From contig CAJQUW010003196.1 in NCBI GenBank assembly GCA_907163375.1, forward strand, positions 124,001 through 188,000: a stretch of DNA of 64,000 bases, in the 5' to 3' direction. Positions 1-11,815 of the stretch are shown here, one piece after another. The notes under the pieces are model-generated. The model had not been told where the DNA came from and did no database searches. It saw only the letters and a program-made list of their open reading frames with translations. Each line of letters begins with the position of its first letter. The stretch's first letter is position 1. A program made the translations under genes and the position numbers. This DNA comes from Prostheceraeus crozeri (lineage: Eukaryota > Platyhelminthes > Polycladida > Euryleptidae).

Positions 1-1037
1 GAAGACATTCCGATGACTGTGATAAAAGGGCTTCGTTAGCTCCAGTACAAGGTCTCTAGCCAGACCAACTGCTCGCTCACCATCACAGCCGGCATAAGGA
101 ATTCCGTGCAGAGCGTAACCGTTCAAAGCATCGCAAATCCAAAATACTTTAATTCCATACTTTGCGGGTTTTGCAGGCATGTAGCACCGACCGGGTGCAT
201 ATCCGCGAAATCCGCATAACTGTTCATCAACAGTTAGAGAATCAGAAGGGACGTAATGCTGTCGCAGGGCCAGCACAAACAACGTCCAGATTTCCCGGAC
301 AGCAGCGAGTTTGTCGCACGATTGTCGTTGTGCTCTGGTAACTTTGTTATCCAAAGAAATTGTCTCCAGTATTTCTTTCCTTCGATTTTTCGAAAGCGTG
401 CATCTGTAGAATGGTTTGCTATCATTCCTTGAAAACAGTGAATTTATGCTGGACATTCCATCGCGATCAGCTCCTGCTCGTATGATCACACCCAGCCATG
501 CCTTCAACTCACGGAAAGAAATCATGCGCCGCTTTCGGAGCTTCAATCGTCTATTAGTCCATCGAAGTATGGTTCGCAGAATGGTTTCGTTTAGGAACAG
601 CGAAAAGGCTTGAAGTTCGTTTGCAGGGTTCACCGTAGCACCATCGCGGAAATGAATGTCATTACGCTGAAGATGACGAGCTGGCGGAGCTGAGTCGGTC
701 CATGAAATACCTGATGGTGATACATAAACATTGTCAGCATCTTCATCAGTCATGTGAACTTCAGAAGTATCCGAATCTCCGGAAACGTTCTCAAAAAATT
801 CGTCGTCGCTTATATCGTCGTATGACTCAAGTTCTCCAGCACAGATTCATGCGTCTGTCCACCGATGTCACTAGGCTCGCTCTCTATGTCAGAGTTCTGA
901 CTCGAATTGTCGGTGTCACTTGAGCTATCATCGTCCGGATACTGTGTGTTTAGTCTATGCAGAACATCTTCTGCGCAGAGTCGACGTCCACTTCGAGGCA
1001 TCACGGAGTTGTATGTTGTGACTACACTTATTGACAT
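1..1037 (-). pseudogene. piggyBac-family transposase, partial (runs off left edge)
   Basis: Reading leftward from 1037, the protein opens with MSISVVTTYNSVMPRSGRR and an Asp/Ser-rich acidic stretch typical of piggyBac N-termini. It then continues in a second frame from about 830 to the window edge with no further stop. That second frame contains the DDE_Tnp_1_7 signatures: FSLFLNETILR, ELKAWLGVIIRAG, SCDKLAAVREIW and SLTVDEQLCGFRGYAPGR, followed by KPAKYGIKVFWICDALNGY. The Asp of TVDEQL is the first catalytic residue of the family. One frameshift near 830-840 separates the acidic start from the catalytic frame, so this copy is probably inactive unless a small intron lies there. The second and third catalytic residues and the C-terminal zinc finger lie outside the window. 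Family is secure; the start at 1037 is the most upstream Met of the acidic frame. Confidence 0.85.
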
Positions 1038-1659
1038 CGGATGCTAACATTCGTAGCATCGCTAACGTGCTATTGGATTTTAGCGCTATTGTTTGTTCCT
1101 GCGCATTGTCTGACAATCGTTTATCAGACTGTGTGTTGACTCATAATAGCCCATACACACTTCTTGGTTGACAGCGTGGCCGCGTTTTCTCTCTATCTCT
1201 CAATCAGGACATAACATTGTAGAAGGCGACTTGTTTTGTGTATCTTTATCCATACTGCAACATGTTGATGACATTATGATGTAGTCACAGTGGCAGACAA
1301 AGCGACCGTATTATGTAACATTTGGGAGGAAGCAGGAATTTCAGAAAGCAGGACATGACGATAGATAAAATCATAAGACACACGTGACTGCGAGTGGTCG
1401 ATACCGATTACGGCAATCGGCAAAACACAAGGAGCATAATAATTTTAGTGTCTACCTATGTAGACTGCAGGGCTGATTAAGTATAAGTAACGTTTAAATT
1501 CAAAATTTTAAACATGGAGATTCAAGAGTTTCTCATCCAATAAAGTAAACATATTTGCTCATAAAAATGAAAGGAAAATCCCGCAGTTAACATATTTGCA
1601 ATTATACATAACTTACTACAAGCGATGTCTACATATGTAGACTGGTGGGCCGATGAGGG
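1..1659 (-). mobile_element. piggyBac DNA transposon, 5' part
   Basis: The transposase start side ends in a terminal repeat that reads, toward the gene, CCCTCATCGGCCCACC followed by the palindrome GTCTACATATGTAGAC. It is preceded by TTAA at 1660-1663, the target site that piggyBac elements duplicate. A second, imperfect copy of the palindrome and following bases sits at 1449-1477 as a subterminal repeat. The other end is outside the window. Confidence 0.75.
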
Positions 1660-1663
1660 TTAA
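1660..1663. other. TTAA target-site of piggyBac
   Basis: TTAA abuts the GGG end of the terminal repeat at 1659. The partner copy would be left of the window. Confidence 0.65.
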
Positions 1664-2101
1664 GGTGTTATTAGCACTTGAAAAGTTGAAATCATGTTTT
1701 TGTAAGGGCAACCGAAAGCACTTTACTAATCTGCTGCAATAATTCATGAAGGAATTACGAGCCATACAAAATTCATTCATCATTGAGCCGGTATATTCTA
1801 GGCATTCACTCGTATATAGGCCTACGCATTTCTAGAACCTCGTATATAAGCCTGCCTACCTTGCGTTATTATTGAAGCTATAAAATATCTTATTATCATT
1901 AATCATACAGTTCCTTTGCAACCCAAAGCGAGAGTTTTTGATTTAATGGTAAATGTGAAATAAAAACACAACTGAAATTTTAACATATTTTATTTTTGAA
2001 AATACATGTACACAAAATCTAATTAGGTAAAAATACAATATCTCGTAAAGAAATTGCAATATATTTCGATTCAATACGTTGCTTCACACAAGCACACAAC
2101 A

Positions 2102-2131
2102 CTACCGCTGCAGGAGCTACTGATCCAGCAG
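2102..2131. repeat. Short inverted repeat
   Basis: CTACCGCTGC and its exact complement GCAGCGGTAG flank a short loop just upstream of the LINE remnant. Function unknown. Confidence 0.5.
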
Positions 2132-2149
2132 CGGTAGCATGGTGTATGG

Positions 2150-3190
2150 ACTTTGTGCTTTCTCGCACAGCTCGATCTGTCATCTGCCTTCGACACTGTC
2201 AACCACTCTATCCTCTTGCAGCGACTGAATGTTTCATTTGGTATTTCCGGTCATGTACTGCAATAGTATGACTCAACTGTGTGCAATAGTCTGACTCGTT
2301 CTCGTCTTCTCGATCAAGACTTTTTCGTTACAATAACTCGTGGTGTGCTCCAATTCTCAATGCTCATGGCGTCCCTCAAGGAACAGTGCTAGGTCCACTA
2401 TTTTTTTATCCTCTACGCAGCCGACTTTTTTCGAGTGATTGATCGCTCATGTCTATGCTGACGACTTCAGTATGTACAGCTCCTGCTCTCTGTCACTTCT
2501 CACCCAGCTCTCGTGGCGGATGGAGCTTTTTCTTCAAGACATCCAGCAGTGGTTGATCGCAAACAAACTTAAACTCAACGCCGCCAAGTTTTAGATTCTG
2601 TGGTACTCTATAAACAGCAAGGAAGACAGGCTCCCTTCAAATCTAATCAATGTTTAGGAGTGCATCTTGACTCCCATTTGTCCATGCACGCGTTAATTTC
2701 AAGCAAAGTCTCGAGCTGCTTCGCCTCACTTAGGCAAATCTGGTCCATCACTCACAATGCATATCCTTCGATCGCACGCCATGTGCTTAGTGCACCCTCG
2801 TCTAGATTGCTGCTTATCTGTGCTTGATGGTCTCCCTAATATCCAGTATCGTCGCATGCAATCCCTTCTTAATGCGGTCGCAAGAGAGTGTCTCACCAAC
2901 TCCTCCAATCGCGATGCTGAAGGACTTCCAATGGCTACGCATTCAAGAGAGGATTCACTTTCGCCTTGCAGTGCTCACCTTTAGATGTCTCAATCTTTCT
3001 GCTTCTGAATCTCCCTTCTTGGTATTTCAGAAATTGCTTCTCGCAGGCACTTACGCTCATGGTAGATCTGTTTCATCTCCATATGTTATATTCTCCCGGC
3101 GATCAATCGGAAGTCGATCTTTCCCACCTGCTACCATCTTCTGTGACTTCTGTGATCACCGACAAAATGTGGCACCAAACATGAATTAAC
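2150..3190 (+). pseudogene. Decayed CR1/L2-like LINE reverse transcriptase
   Basis: Pieces of a non-LTR reverse transcriptase occur in order in different forward frames. LDLSSAFDTVNHSILLQRL (about 2161-2230) is RT motif A. GVPQGTVLGPLFF (about 2350-2405) is motif B. WRMELFLQDIQQWLIANKLKLNAAK (about 2517-2590) is the thumb-side region. SRLLLICA/HPRLDCCLSVLDGLPNIQYRRMQSLLNAVARECL (about 2795-2890) is the C-terminal signature of CR1/Jockey-group LINEs. Many frameshifts and stops, no endonuclease domain, and no clear 3' tail point to an old, 5'-truncated copy. The subfamily within the CR1/L2/Crack group cannot be told by eye. Confidence 0.75.
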
Positions 3191-4500
3191 ATTGCCATCA
3201 CGAATGTCTCTCAAATGCTCACCGACTCGTGTCGTTGACGTAAAGGGCTACTGGTTTGGCCGACATAACGGAAATAACAACGTTGGCATTCAATTACTCG
3301 TCCTGATAACGCATCCATAGAGAGAGAGTCTCAGCACAGCGCTCGAAAGAGCGCTCTCCTCCCAAACACCCATATAGATATTGTTGAAGGAGCCACCGTA
3401 GGGTTTACCTATGGTCACACCTGACACTTGTAGCAAACGTTGGTTACAGTAGGTGAAATCATTTCGCTGAAGAGATAATCTTAGCAAATCCAGCAAAAGC
3501 ACATTAGGACGATTACTGTCAGGTACTTCTTCAAATATTGTTGCCACTCTGCGGATACCTTCATCGATTGGGATATTTGTATATAAAGAGCGGACATCGA
3601 ACGTGCACAGAAGAATGTCACTCGTTGTCTGAGTTTGGCGAAGAACGGCGATTAATTGTTGGGAGTCACATAAAAAGGTTGGCAAGCGTTTGGCTAAGGA
3701 AATGAAAAGTACTCGATACATTTCCCAACATTACCACTGACAGACACAACATTAGCCACAATAGATCTTCCAGGAGGCGTGTCAAGGGCAGGCGAAACTT
3801 GCTTGTGTACTTTTGGAAGAAATCGACGATCACTTGGGTCGACAGGTGGTAGAAGAAAACGAAGTTCCTTGCGGTTGATTGCTCCGGAGGAATAGATGGA
3901 GTTAAGAATATCCTCGAAAACATAAGAGGAGTCCGTTGGGGGTTGCGACAAACCTCTGCAAAAAACTTCGTTTCAGAGTTGAGCATTACATTCATGTTCA
4001 TAGGAAACAAGGTCCAGAATAACCCACTTGCCACCCTTATCCGCTGGGCGAATTACGATGTTTGGGTTTTCTGTTTGGGCAGAGAGACAAAGGCGCTCGT
4101 CAGGAAGCAGATTGTCATCAGATAAGCACTGATGATCGCCGAATAGGATGGATCTTGCTGCTGAGAGAATACGGCGTGACAACTGTGATTGGCCGTAGCG
4201 GTGAACATAGCGGTGACATCAGACGAGGCGAGCGTTTCGTCAAGCAGATCATCCAGCACCACCAAGTCGTAGGGTTGTATTTCGCTTGTGTGAATGAGGT
4301 CCCCTTTGGCGACCACACCATGCTTTTGTTGTTCTTGTTGGAGGGCGGGCTGGAAGATGCGGTAACATCAAATGACCCGGTTGATGGGGCACTCGAACAA
4401 TTCAGAGCGGTGTTCAAGTATTTGCAGCGTGAGTATCTGATTTCTGTACATAGTGAACCACGAATACGATATGAATTACGATCAGTATAGCTCGTTTTGA
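3186..4500 (-). pseudogene. Penelope-like element, decayed copy
   Basis: On the minus strand several PLE blocks follow each other. At about 4095-4020 is NPNIVIRPADKGGKWVILD, the N-terminal DKG motif. At about 3870-3740 is FLPKVHKQVSP with PPGRSIVANVVS. At about 3610-3570 is TFDVRSLYTNIPIDEGI, RT motif A. At about 3445-3370 is QVSGVTIGKPYGGSFNNIYMG, RT motif B. At 3300-3200 is a GIY-YIG-type endonuclease start, VIECQRCYFRYVGQT. The segment that should carry the RT YxDD box is missing between motif B and the endonuclease, and the blocks lie in more than one frame. The copy is therefore internally deleted and inactive. Confidence 0.8.
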
Positions 4501-5059
4501 TTTTTGGCTGTAAAAGAACGGATAAGCCGTTATAATATCAGCATTGTCGATGATTGAAGTATGCATGATCTGGTGATTTACAGGGCAATATAGTCAATGC
4601 ACAAAATTATGGTGATGATGTCTGCAACACCCTATCATGAACTGCCAAAAAGTTTAATTGAGGAGAGAAGGCAATGATGATGTTTGAATCTAATATAGAA
4701 TATAAGGACATTTCAATCATTTAATAGTCCACATTAAGGAGAATCGTTTTTCGGGTCACATCATGCACAACAACAATGCACCTTCAATAAGTGTCTTCAA
4801 TAAGGCCGGAGAGCATTAATTACACATTCAGCTGTCAATAATATTATGTCTACTTCTTTGAAATACTATTATATGATACTTGGTACGATTTCTAAATATG
4901 CAATTATACATGCAAGCAATAGTAAGCATGCTGTATTCTTTTATCTCGCCTGTAATGCAATTCTGAATATTATAAGTTTAAAGTAATGAAATCACAGAAT
5001 TAAATTGTTTAATCGCATTACTTTGCTGGAAGTGCAGACTGATTCAAACAGATGGAACA

Positions 5060-5500
5060 TGCAGGAACTTATTAAGTGGGCAAAAAGAGTCGTGCGTCGC
5101 TTGCGGATTGCTCTGAATTCCTTCAAAATGCTCCGATCGCCACGACTCCTTCAGATTCAAAGAATTCAGATCATTGCGCAAAAGTTTTCTCGATAATGTT
5201 GGGCCCTCCGATCAATTTTAAAAAAGTTAACAGGCGCATGAAAAAACGTTCACAAACATCTCTGCAGAACTTGACATCGTCTGTGTCTCTTTGTTGTGTG
5301 ATCCGGTTGATAACAGTCACTGAAACTTCGCACAATTTGGAGTGTTTAATGTTGAATTGGCTGCTCATTGTTCGATTGCTATGGTATTTAGTCAGCAGAT
5401 TGTCCCATTTCATTCACGTTACATGTTCCAATGTTTCCTTCCAGTCAAACGGAAGAAGAGACGACCTGTCTAGTTCTGTGGTCACAATGCTACTCCGGCC
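5060..5500. repeat. Interspersed repeat, copy 1 (of pair with 16010-16430)
   Basis: About 430 bp here match 16010-16430 in the same orientation with scattered differences. Shared landmarks are GAATTCCTTCAAAATGCTC / GAACTCCTTCAAAATGCTC, TCAGATTCRAAGAATTCAGATC and CATGTTCCAATGTTTCCTT. Open stretches exist in both strands of both copies, but no known domain is recognised. A forward reading just after copy 1 (about 5505-5650) gives RLSEEEFCLSLLHLDRKRNA, which looks protein-like and may be part of the same decayed gene or element. Confidence 0.6.
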
Positions 5501-5865
5501 GATGAATGGACAAAGTTAATGGAGAGATTATCAGAGGAAGAATTTTGTTTATCCTTGCTTCACCTGGATCGGAAGAGGAATGCATTTGTAGAGACCCTTT
5601 ATGAAATGCAAGGTGTGCAAATGAATGAATTGAAATCAATGAACTTGTGAGATGCGAAACAGCTTCAAATCAGTCAATCTTCCAAGAGCATTGAATCCAA
5701 GAGAACATCAAGAACGACAAAGCTTTGAAAGCTGAATCTTAGAAAAAAAATTGCTGACGTTCCCCCCTCTATGGCTGATAAGTGCACACCTCTTTACTAT
5801 TATTACTCAGGAGTGTTTGGCGCCCATTGACGATTATCGGTGGCAAAGTGGAAAATGATGGTGAG

Positions 5866-6030
5866 TTGACAATAAGTATAGGATATCACAATGATTTCAG
5901 TAGATAGACACTGAGAATCTACGAGTATCATAAGCTATATATTCTCCGAGCCGGAGGCGAGGATAGCTTATGGTACGAGTAGATTTTCAAGCAGCGTTTA
6001 TCTTCGGAAATCAGTGTGATATCCTAATTT
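5866..6030. repeat. Foldback (inverted-repeat) sequence
   Basis: AGGATATCACAATGATTTC near 5880 pairs with GAAATCAGTGTGATATCCT near 6008. Inside it, GAATCTACGAGTATCATAAG pairs with a near-complement around 5966-5990. The centre is the GC-rich CTCCGAGCCGGAGGCGAG. The whole can fold into one hairpin of about 160 bp. No transposon terminus recognised. Confidence 0.6.
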
Positions 6031-6434
6031 ATATGACCGATATCTTAAAGGGAATAGAAATTCACAAAACTCAAGCGTTTAACATTGCAAATGTTGACAA
6101 CATGAAAGACATGTTTAGTGGAACTTTCTCAAACTGTGTATTCAATATCAAGCTTGAGAAGTAAGAGACAATGTCACATGACTAATCATAGTATGATACT
6201 TATTGTTGATAAATTATTAAAATTTTTTCAATTTACTAATTTATCATAGTTTTCAATATTTTACTATGGATCTATGTACCCAGCAGTATAAACGATTATA
6301 TTCTATCGTTAAATATCTACAATTCTACTGCTATCGGTCATATAAATAGGCATTAATATTCTATACTATGAAATGATGTGGTCATATACTTAGGCAAAAT
6401 TTTTCCAAGAAAACCGCAAATGGTCAATTTCTTT

Positions 6435-6548
6435 ACTCTTGGGTTATCACTCTTGGGGGGGGGGGTACCCAAGCTCATGGGTCCGCACCCCAAGATTCTT
6501 GGATACCCCCAAGACTACCACAAACCCAAGAATGACCCCAAGACCCAA
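6435..6548. repeat. CCCAAG/CTTGGG low-complexity patch
   Basis: A run of ten G at about 6456-6465 is surrounded by repeated CTTGGG and CCCAAG words on both sides. It is a simple-sequence patch with inverted symmetry. Confidence 0.6.
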
Positions 6549-7246
6549 CATTGGTAGACTTGATCACGATAGTAGTCTTCAATCACTATGAGACAAGTCA
6601 GTTCTGGAGGATAAAATTCAGGCGTTTGATTTTCAAATGATCTGGATTCAAATTGTTTCTTTATTCGATTCCTATTGAATAGAATTTCAAAAAATCGGGG
6701 CCTATGGAAAAGGTTCATTATAGAATGGTTCGTTATAACGATTCTCGACTGTATTTCCTGATTATACTTATCTTTCTCCTGATTTGCTACTCAAACTTAG
6801 TGCTAATGTTATTCGCGGTCCGAGACACAAGTTTGTCATTAAATGCTCTTGTTTAAAGTGACATAAGAATCTCTATTCTCAGAGAATTACTGGTATGTGG
6901 AACAAACTCAGGAACTTTGTCGTTCATAGCTTCTCCACTTCAAACTTTAAGAACAAAGCGCGATGTTTTATATACATTGTCTATATAATTGCTTTTCCAC
7001 ACATCCTGCCTTTTCTGCTCTTTTTCACTTTGGGAGTCTATTATTTATGACTTTAGGTAACTGCATTGCAGAAATGTACTCGTCTCTGTGACTTAAATGA
7101 AGCAACACGCCCTGAGAATCCAAAGGTTTGATTTCAGAATTCAATTCAGAAAGCATGATGATGTCATTTCAAATTCATCTATCCACCAATTTCATGCTCC
7201 GGTTTGTGATTCACGTCTTCTGTCTTGTTACAAGTCTTCAAAGTTC

Positions 7247-7792
7247 TTAGCAGACATTTTCGAAGAGAATCCGTGGAAATCCTAAATGTAGAGGTCTTTC
7301 AAAATATATATCGCTGTCAGTCCAATTAACGCCAACATAAAGGTAGCAGCGATGAAACCAGAAAAGACCTCGAAAGCACCATTCATGGCTTGAACAAGCT
7401 TTTGTGCACTCCATCATATCTCGTGCAAAGTCAGACTTCCGATAATGATCTTTCCACATTGCATCGTTGACAAGGTTGTATCCATCATCACCTTGTTCAT
7501 CGCCAACACCGAATTCTACATCTTCTGGCTGCTGTTGTTCCTTCTTATATGTCATCATTCCGTCACCACTTTGCATTAACTTGCAAGTCTTGGACTCGGT
7601 CCCAAAGATTCCTCCAACGCACGCGGCTGTCTGATTGCAATGTGATGCGCAGTCGATCAAGCTCGGACATGAGTCAATTGTTGCATTGATGTAATGCGGA
7701 GAGCATTGCCGATTCCTCATAACAGAGAAGAAAGAAGCAGACGAGTGAGATGTGAGCCAGACGAGATAGATCAGTTCAATTGCTGGTCGCAT
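7247..7792 (-). CDS. Secreted cysteine-rich protein, PAN/apple-like
   Basis: A 181-residue open frame begins with a likely signal peptide (MRPAIELIYLVWLTSHSSA). The mature part has 11 cysteines and three N-glycosylation sequons (NAT, NQT, NWT). The first block, SCPSLIDCASHCNQTAACVG followed by TCKLMQSG, has the spacing of a PAN/apple domain (C-x(5)-C-x(3)-C-x(5)-C...C). A second block near the C-terminus, MMECTKACSSHEWCFRG with HRCYLY, repeats that pattern. The frame ends in a normal TAA. A secreted or extracellular-matrix role is inferred from family resemblance only. It may be a complete one-exon gene or the last exon of a larger one; no other exon was recognised nearby. No frame damage is seen. 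Confidence 0.6.
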   Translation of the reverse strand: MRPAIELIYLVWLTSHSSASFFSVMRNRQCSPHYINATIDSCPSLIDCASHCNQTAACVGGIFGTESKTCKLMQSGDGMMTYKKEQQQPEDVEFGVGDEQGDDGYNLVNDAMWKDHYRKSDFARDMMECTKACSSHEWCFRGLFWFHRCYLYVGVNWTDSDIYFERPLHLGFPRILFENVC

Positions 7793-8589
7793 CTTATTCC
7801 TGTGCTTTGCAGTCAGTAGACATTCACAGTGAAGTTGACGAAGAAGGGAGGGTTGCTTATCAATATGAAAATTGCAATAGAAGTTGAAAGTCTATTGATG
7901 CAAAGGAAATAGAAAAATAGGATTCTTGAAGCCAACAATCAATAGAAGACATGAATTACCTTGCTACAGTCTACCTTCTCACTTTGATCACCTCACATTC
8001 AACAAGCAACACAATTCTTGATATCATTCACTTCTTTATAAATCTTCACACCGAGTTTGCAGACCGCCATTTGACCATCGACCGTTAAGAAGGCGCTGGA
8101 CGCCGAAGGCCCGTCACGCTGTGCGACGTGTAACTTTATATCTTTTTATTTTCGACCAATAAATTAGATCCGAGTCAGAAACTCTCTTTACTTGCCTGTG
8201 AAATACAAAGGAAATAGACTGACTTGTTGCATTCAATGAAAGAAGACGCATTATAGGTGATTGTCGAATCTACAATGAAGTTCATTACTTACCTAAAATG
8301 TTGCTGACTCCTTCAATTCAATTTTGTTGATCAACGAGACCCTTAACTCTGTAACAGTTGACTATTGTTGTCTGTGATTGCGTTATTTCTTCGGACGTAC
8401 GTGTGTAATTGTTGTCTAAATGCTAGAAAAAGAGGATTTGCACCTTCGTATCATTAAACTACAGCTTCTTACTCTAGTGCCTTTGTCATCCGGTGCAACC
8501 ATTAGCGAAGAGAGACAATTTGAGAATGCAAGCGACATGCTCAGCATAATTTCGTTGTGAGGTGACATCATATTCCCAGCTCACAGCCA

Positions 8590-8780
8590 CCGTGTGCCAA
8601 GAGAGAATTGAACCGAAACTGAATTCTGGTGCTGGATTAGAAAAGGTTTCAATTATATCGTCAGCAGCTTTCGATGTAGTGTTCTGCATGTATGTACACG
8701 CTCTTTTCAGCTATCACTGTTGGAGTATCATGAGGCTTTGTACATTTCGAGAAATGAGAAAAATTCAAAGTGATGGACAT
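8590..8780 (+). repeat. Third, divergent copy of the 9.3/14.2-kb repeat end
   Basis: AACTGAATTCTGGTGCTGG near 8618 is the complement of the word at about 9533-9556. CACGCTCTTTTCAGCTATCA near 8697 matches the right-arm sequence at about 14143. This places a diverged member of the same family just left of the long inverted repeat. Confidence 0.55.
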
Positions 8781-9339
8781 GAAGCCGAAACAGCAGTCTG
8801 GGCATCGATTAGTATTCACTATGGATCAACAACAAGCCTCGGAGATCAGATCGATCTGATGCACACCATTGATTCACATGCTTTGGTTTGTACAGTACGC
8901 GACAGCAAGTTGGAAACTTAGCATAAATCTAAATTTTCCAACACCTCCTAAATTTTTTTGGTATCAGGAAATCAGGATCTATCATTTGAATGTTGTTGAA
9001 TTGATTGCTTTTGAAATTGGTGGTTCCTAGAGGCCCATAAACCCGCGAGCACCAAATTTTCTTTGACTTGTTTTGACAAGCGTATCAATCAATTTGAAAC
9101 ATTCTCCTTGTGATATTCAAAACCGTCACAAGATTGGCTTTCAGAAAATATATAGTTTGAAAGTGTTTTCTCGAAGTTTATAGGCAATATTTTGAAAGTA
9201 GTATAGATAGAAAATGTGGTGATTTTTTCATTTTCAGAATGTGTTGTGATAATAACAGAAATAGCGCTGTTAACTAACTGATGTCATATTCTGCTTTTGT
9301 TAGGTAAATTTAAGGCCCTTCGAAGAAATATTCTGAAAA

Positions 9340-10453
9340 TGAAAAAATATGTCCACCATTTTGAATTTTCTTATTTGTCGGAAAGTGCAAAGCCGCATGA
9401 TAGAAAAAGAGCGTGTCATTTTCGTTGCTCTCTCGAAAAGGGCTAATCGTATGATTTTCTAGCAACCACATTTGAAAAGAGCGGCTCCAATTACATAAGA
9501 AACTGCTGACAAAATGTTTGGGAATTTTTTTAATCCAGCACCAGAATTCAGTTTTGGTTTTTCTGACCGCCATTTTGAATTTTCGTAATTTTCTCGAAAA
9601 GGCCTAGTTGTATGATTTTTAAACCGTGATTTTCGAAATTCTCATACAAAAATACATCAGAAACTGTCGAGAAATAGAATGGGAATTTTCAAAATGACAG
9701 ACCCGCCGGATGGATTGGCAGACCGTGAGGCCTGAATCAGCGGAATGAATTCTTGATGTCTGGCCCACCCCTTTGCTGTCCACTTTCAATCGCCCGGTGG
9801 TTTCTGCTGGCTCCGAAGTAGTTGATATCAATCATATTGGTGCCGTGATCTCTTCAAAGCAGAGAATTAGAATGCTCGTTCCACTCTAGTTGTTTTCTAG
9901 AAGGGCAGAGTCATATCTCGTATCCCATAACAATAAGTCGTCAATGAATAAGCAGGAAGCCTCAGACAACAGCCAATGGCGTGATATTAGTTTGCGGGTA
10001 ACCAGCTGAATATGCTCGAACTGATACAAAGGAGTTCTCATCATAATTTCTGCATAAACTTTCAAAGTTTGTTTTCTAGGACTCGAGATTCAATCATCAT
10101 TTTGCTTATCTACAATGTCCATTAGATTGTATAAGTAAGATGGACGCACCCCTCACAACTCGTTCTCTGTTCGCTTTTTATGAGAAAGGCAAAAGTAGTA
10201 GCAGTGACAAGTGGAAGTATCAATATTTTGGAAAGAGGCAAATTTTTGGATCTTAAAATATTTAATTATCGATAGCGATATATTTCAGCTGCCACCAGCA
10301 GCTATCTTCAGGCGGCTGAAGAAATATCGATACAAGCAAAATTTGAAATTTACAGTAAACTGATTCAACTGTTGGACAGGAAATAGAAAATAGAAGATTG
10401 AGATAGATATTGAAGTGCAAGAGAGAGAAGATAAGAGAGCTATGAGGCAGGTA
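9340..10453 (+). repeat. Long inverted repeat, left arm
   Basis: This arm is the reverse complement of 13183-14215. The inner 840 bp (about 9615-10453) match almost base for base, for example CAGACCCGCCGGATGGATTG at about 9700 against its complement at about 13925. The outer 270 bp are more diverged. The inner end (about 10195-10415) is the PLE-associated repeat that occurs a third time at 11585-11815. Confidence 0.85.
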
Positions 10454-10587
10454 GTTTCACGAGTTCTTTGTGAGTTTTCACGAGGTGATAGAAGTACGGT
10501 AACTGTTCGTTATGTAGGTAGGTAAGTTGTTTTCTTGTGAAACAGATTTCCACACTGCATCAACATGTTTTTCATTAGTCTTTGCTG

Positions 10588-11472
10588 TCATATGTGGTCA
10601 TATGTAGGTCGATAAGTGGTCATATCATTGAGATGCTGTTCCCCTGCTTCATTATATGCTTCTTTCGATATTATGCAAAACTCCGTTCCTTTGTCTGAGG
10701 GCAACATTATACAACTGGCTTTGTTTTGTAAGTTTCTCAATATCGTTCTATCTTGCGAATTCAGATTAGGGTAAGCTGGTTGAGGTTTTAGCTTCCCAAC
10801 TATTCTTTTGCATCCATAATACACGCGCTTCAATTTGTCTTCGATCTGATCATTTCTGCTTGGCATCGAAAGTGTAGTATGCCATGCGTATTTATCAGGA
10901 TACTTCTTTTCTTCTTCTCGATGGTCATGTAGTGCACTTTTCCACCTCTACTGGTGAGCGAATCGACTGAAGGTAACGTTGAAGTCGGCAATGGTAGTGT
11001 CATTGATGGGAAAAGCTACAGCGAATTTCGGACCTTTCTTAAAGAGCATAATTTCGTCTTCTGTAACAGAATTCGTCATGTCAGTGACTAAATTATTCTT
11101 CGGATCTTGTAGTCTGTCGTTATCTTCATCAATTTGTATCATCATGCTTGGTGGGCGATCGTAAAGTGATTTGAGTCTATCAAGACGTTCACAGAGTCTA
11201 TTTTCAGCTTTCTTGATGTTATTTTGTCGTCCAACATTGATAAATTCATTGATTTCATTCATAATCTCAACATTTGTCACGATTGCTTGTAGAAATTTGA
11301 ATCGCATGTCCAACATTTTCTTGATTTCGTTGATTTCGCTATAAAGCCGTGTGATTTCTAATCGCAGCAATTTTCTTGTGATCAATTGTGTTAACTTTGT
11401 GTTACTCTGATACTGTGTTACTTCGGCAAAAGAAACCATAATGATCTTGGTAATAATTTTTCTTTGAGACAT
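10588..11472 (-). pseudogene. Penelope-like element, N-terminal half (inverted)
   Basis: Two minus-strand open stretches make up the N-terminal part of a PLE protein. The first (11472-10948) is a Lys/Glu-rich coiled-coil region ending LFKKGPKFAVAFPINDTTIAD, the conserved LxxGLKF-like motif. The second (10866-10588) contains LRNLQNKASCIMLPSDKGTEF and LNDMTTYRPTYDHI, the PLE DKG block that precedes the RT. The reading frame changes between them. The RT core and endonuclease do not follow in this orientation; they lie on the opposite strand at 11812-12899, so the element has been rearranged. Confidence 0.75.
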
Positions 11473-11584
11473 TTGTACAGGAAATCTTATTTCAATTTTA
11501 GAGAATCAACTTTTAGAAATTTCTTCAAGCTCTTCCGAAAGATAAGAGAACTCCTCTTTCCGTAGGAGTCGGTAATAATTATGA

Positions 11585-11815
11585 ATAAATTTTGCCCAGA
11601 CAATTAAAATATAAATATTTTGGAAAGAGACAAATTTTCTAATCTTAAAATATTTAACTATCGATTGCATTATATTTCAGCTGCCACCAGCAGTTATCTT
11701 CAGGCAAATATTGAAGGAAAATCGATACAAGCAAAACTTGAAATTCACACTGATTCAACTGTTGGACAGGAAATGGAAAATATAAGATTGAGATAGATAT
11801 AGATGTTGATGTTGT
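11585..11815 (+). repeat. Third copy of PLE-associated repeat (pLTR-like)
   Basis: This stretch repeats 10195-10415 in the same orientation. Shared words include AATATTTTGGAAAGAG, TTTCAGCTGCCACCAGCAG and ACTGATTCAACTGTTGGACA. It runs directly into the RT motif A of the plus-strand PLE half, as expected where a 5'-truncated PLE copy joins the terminal repeat of another copy. Confidence 0.7.

Noticed and set aside
4062-4490. 142-residue forward open frame
   Set aside because: It is the antisense of the Penelope-like element, whose minus-strand motifs are clear.
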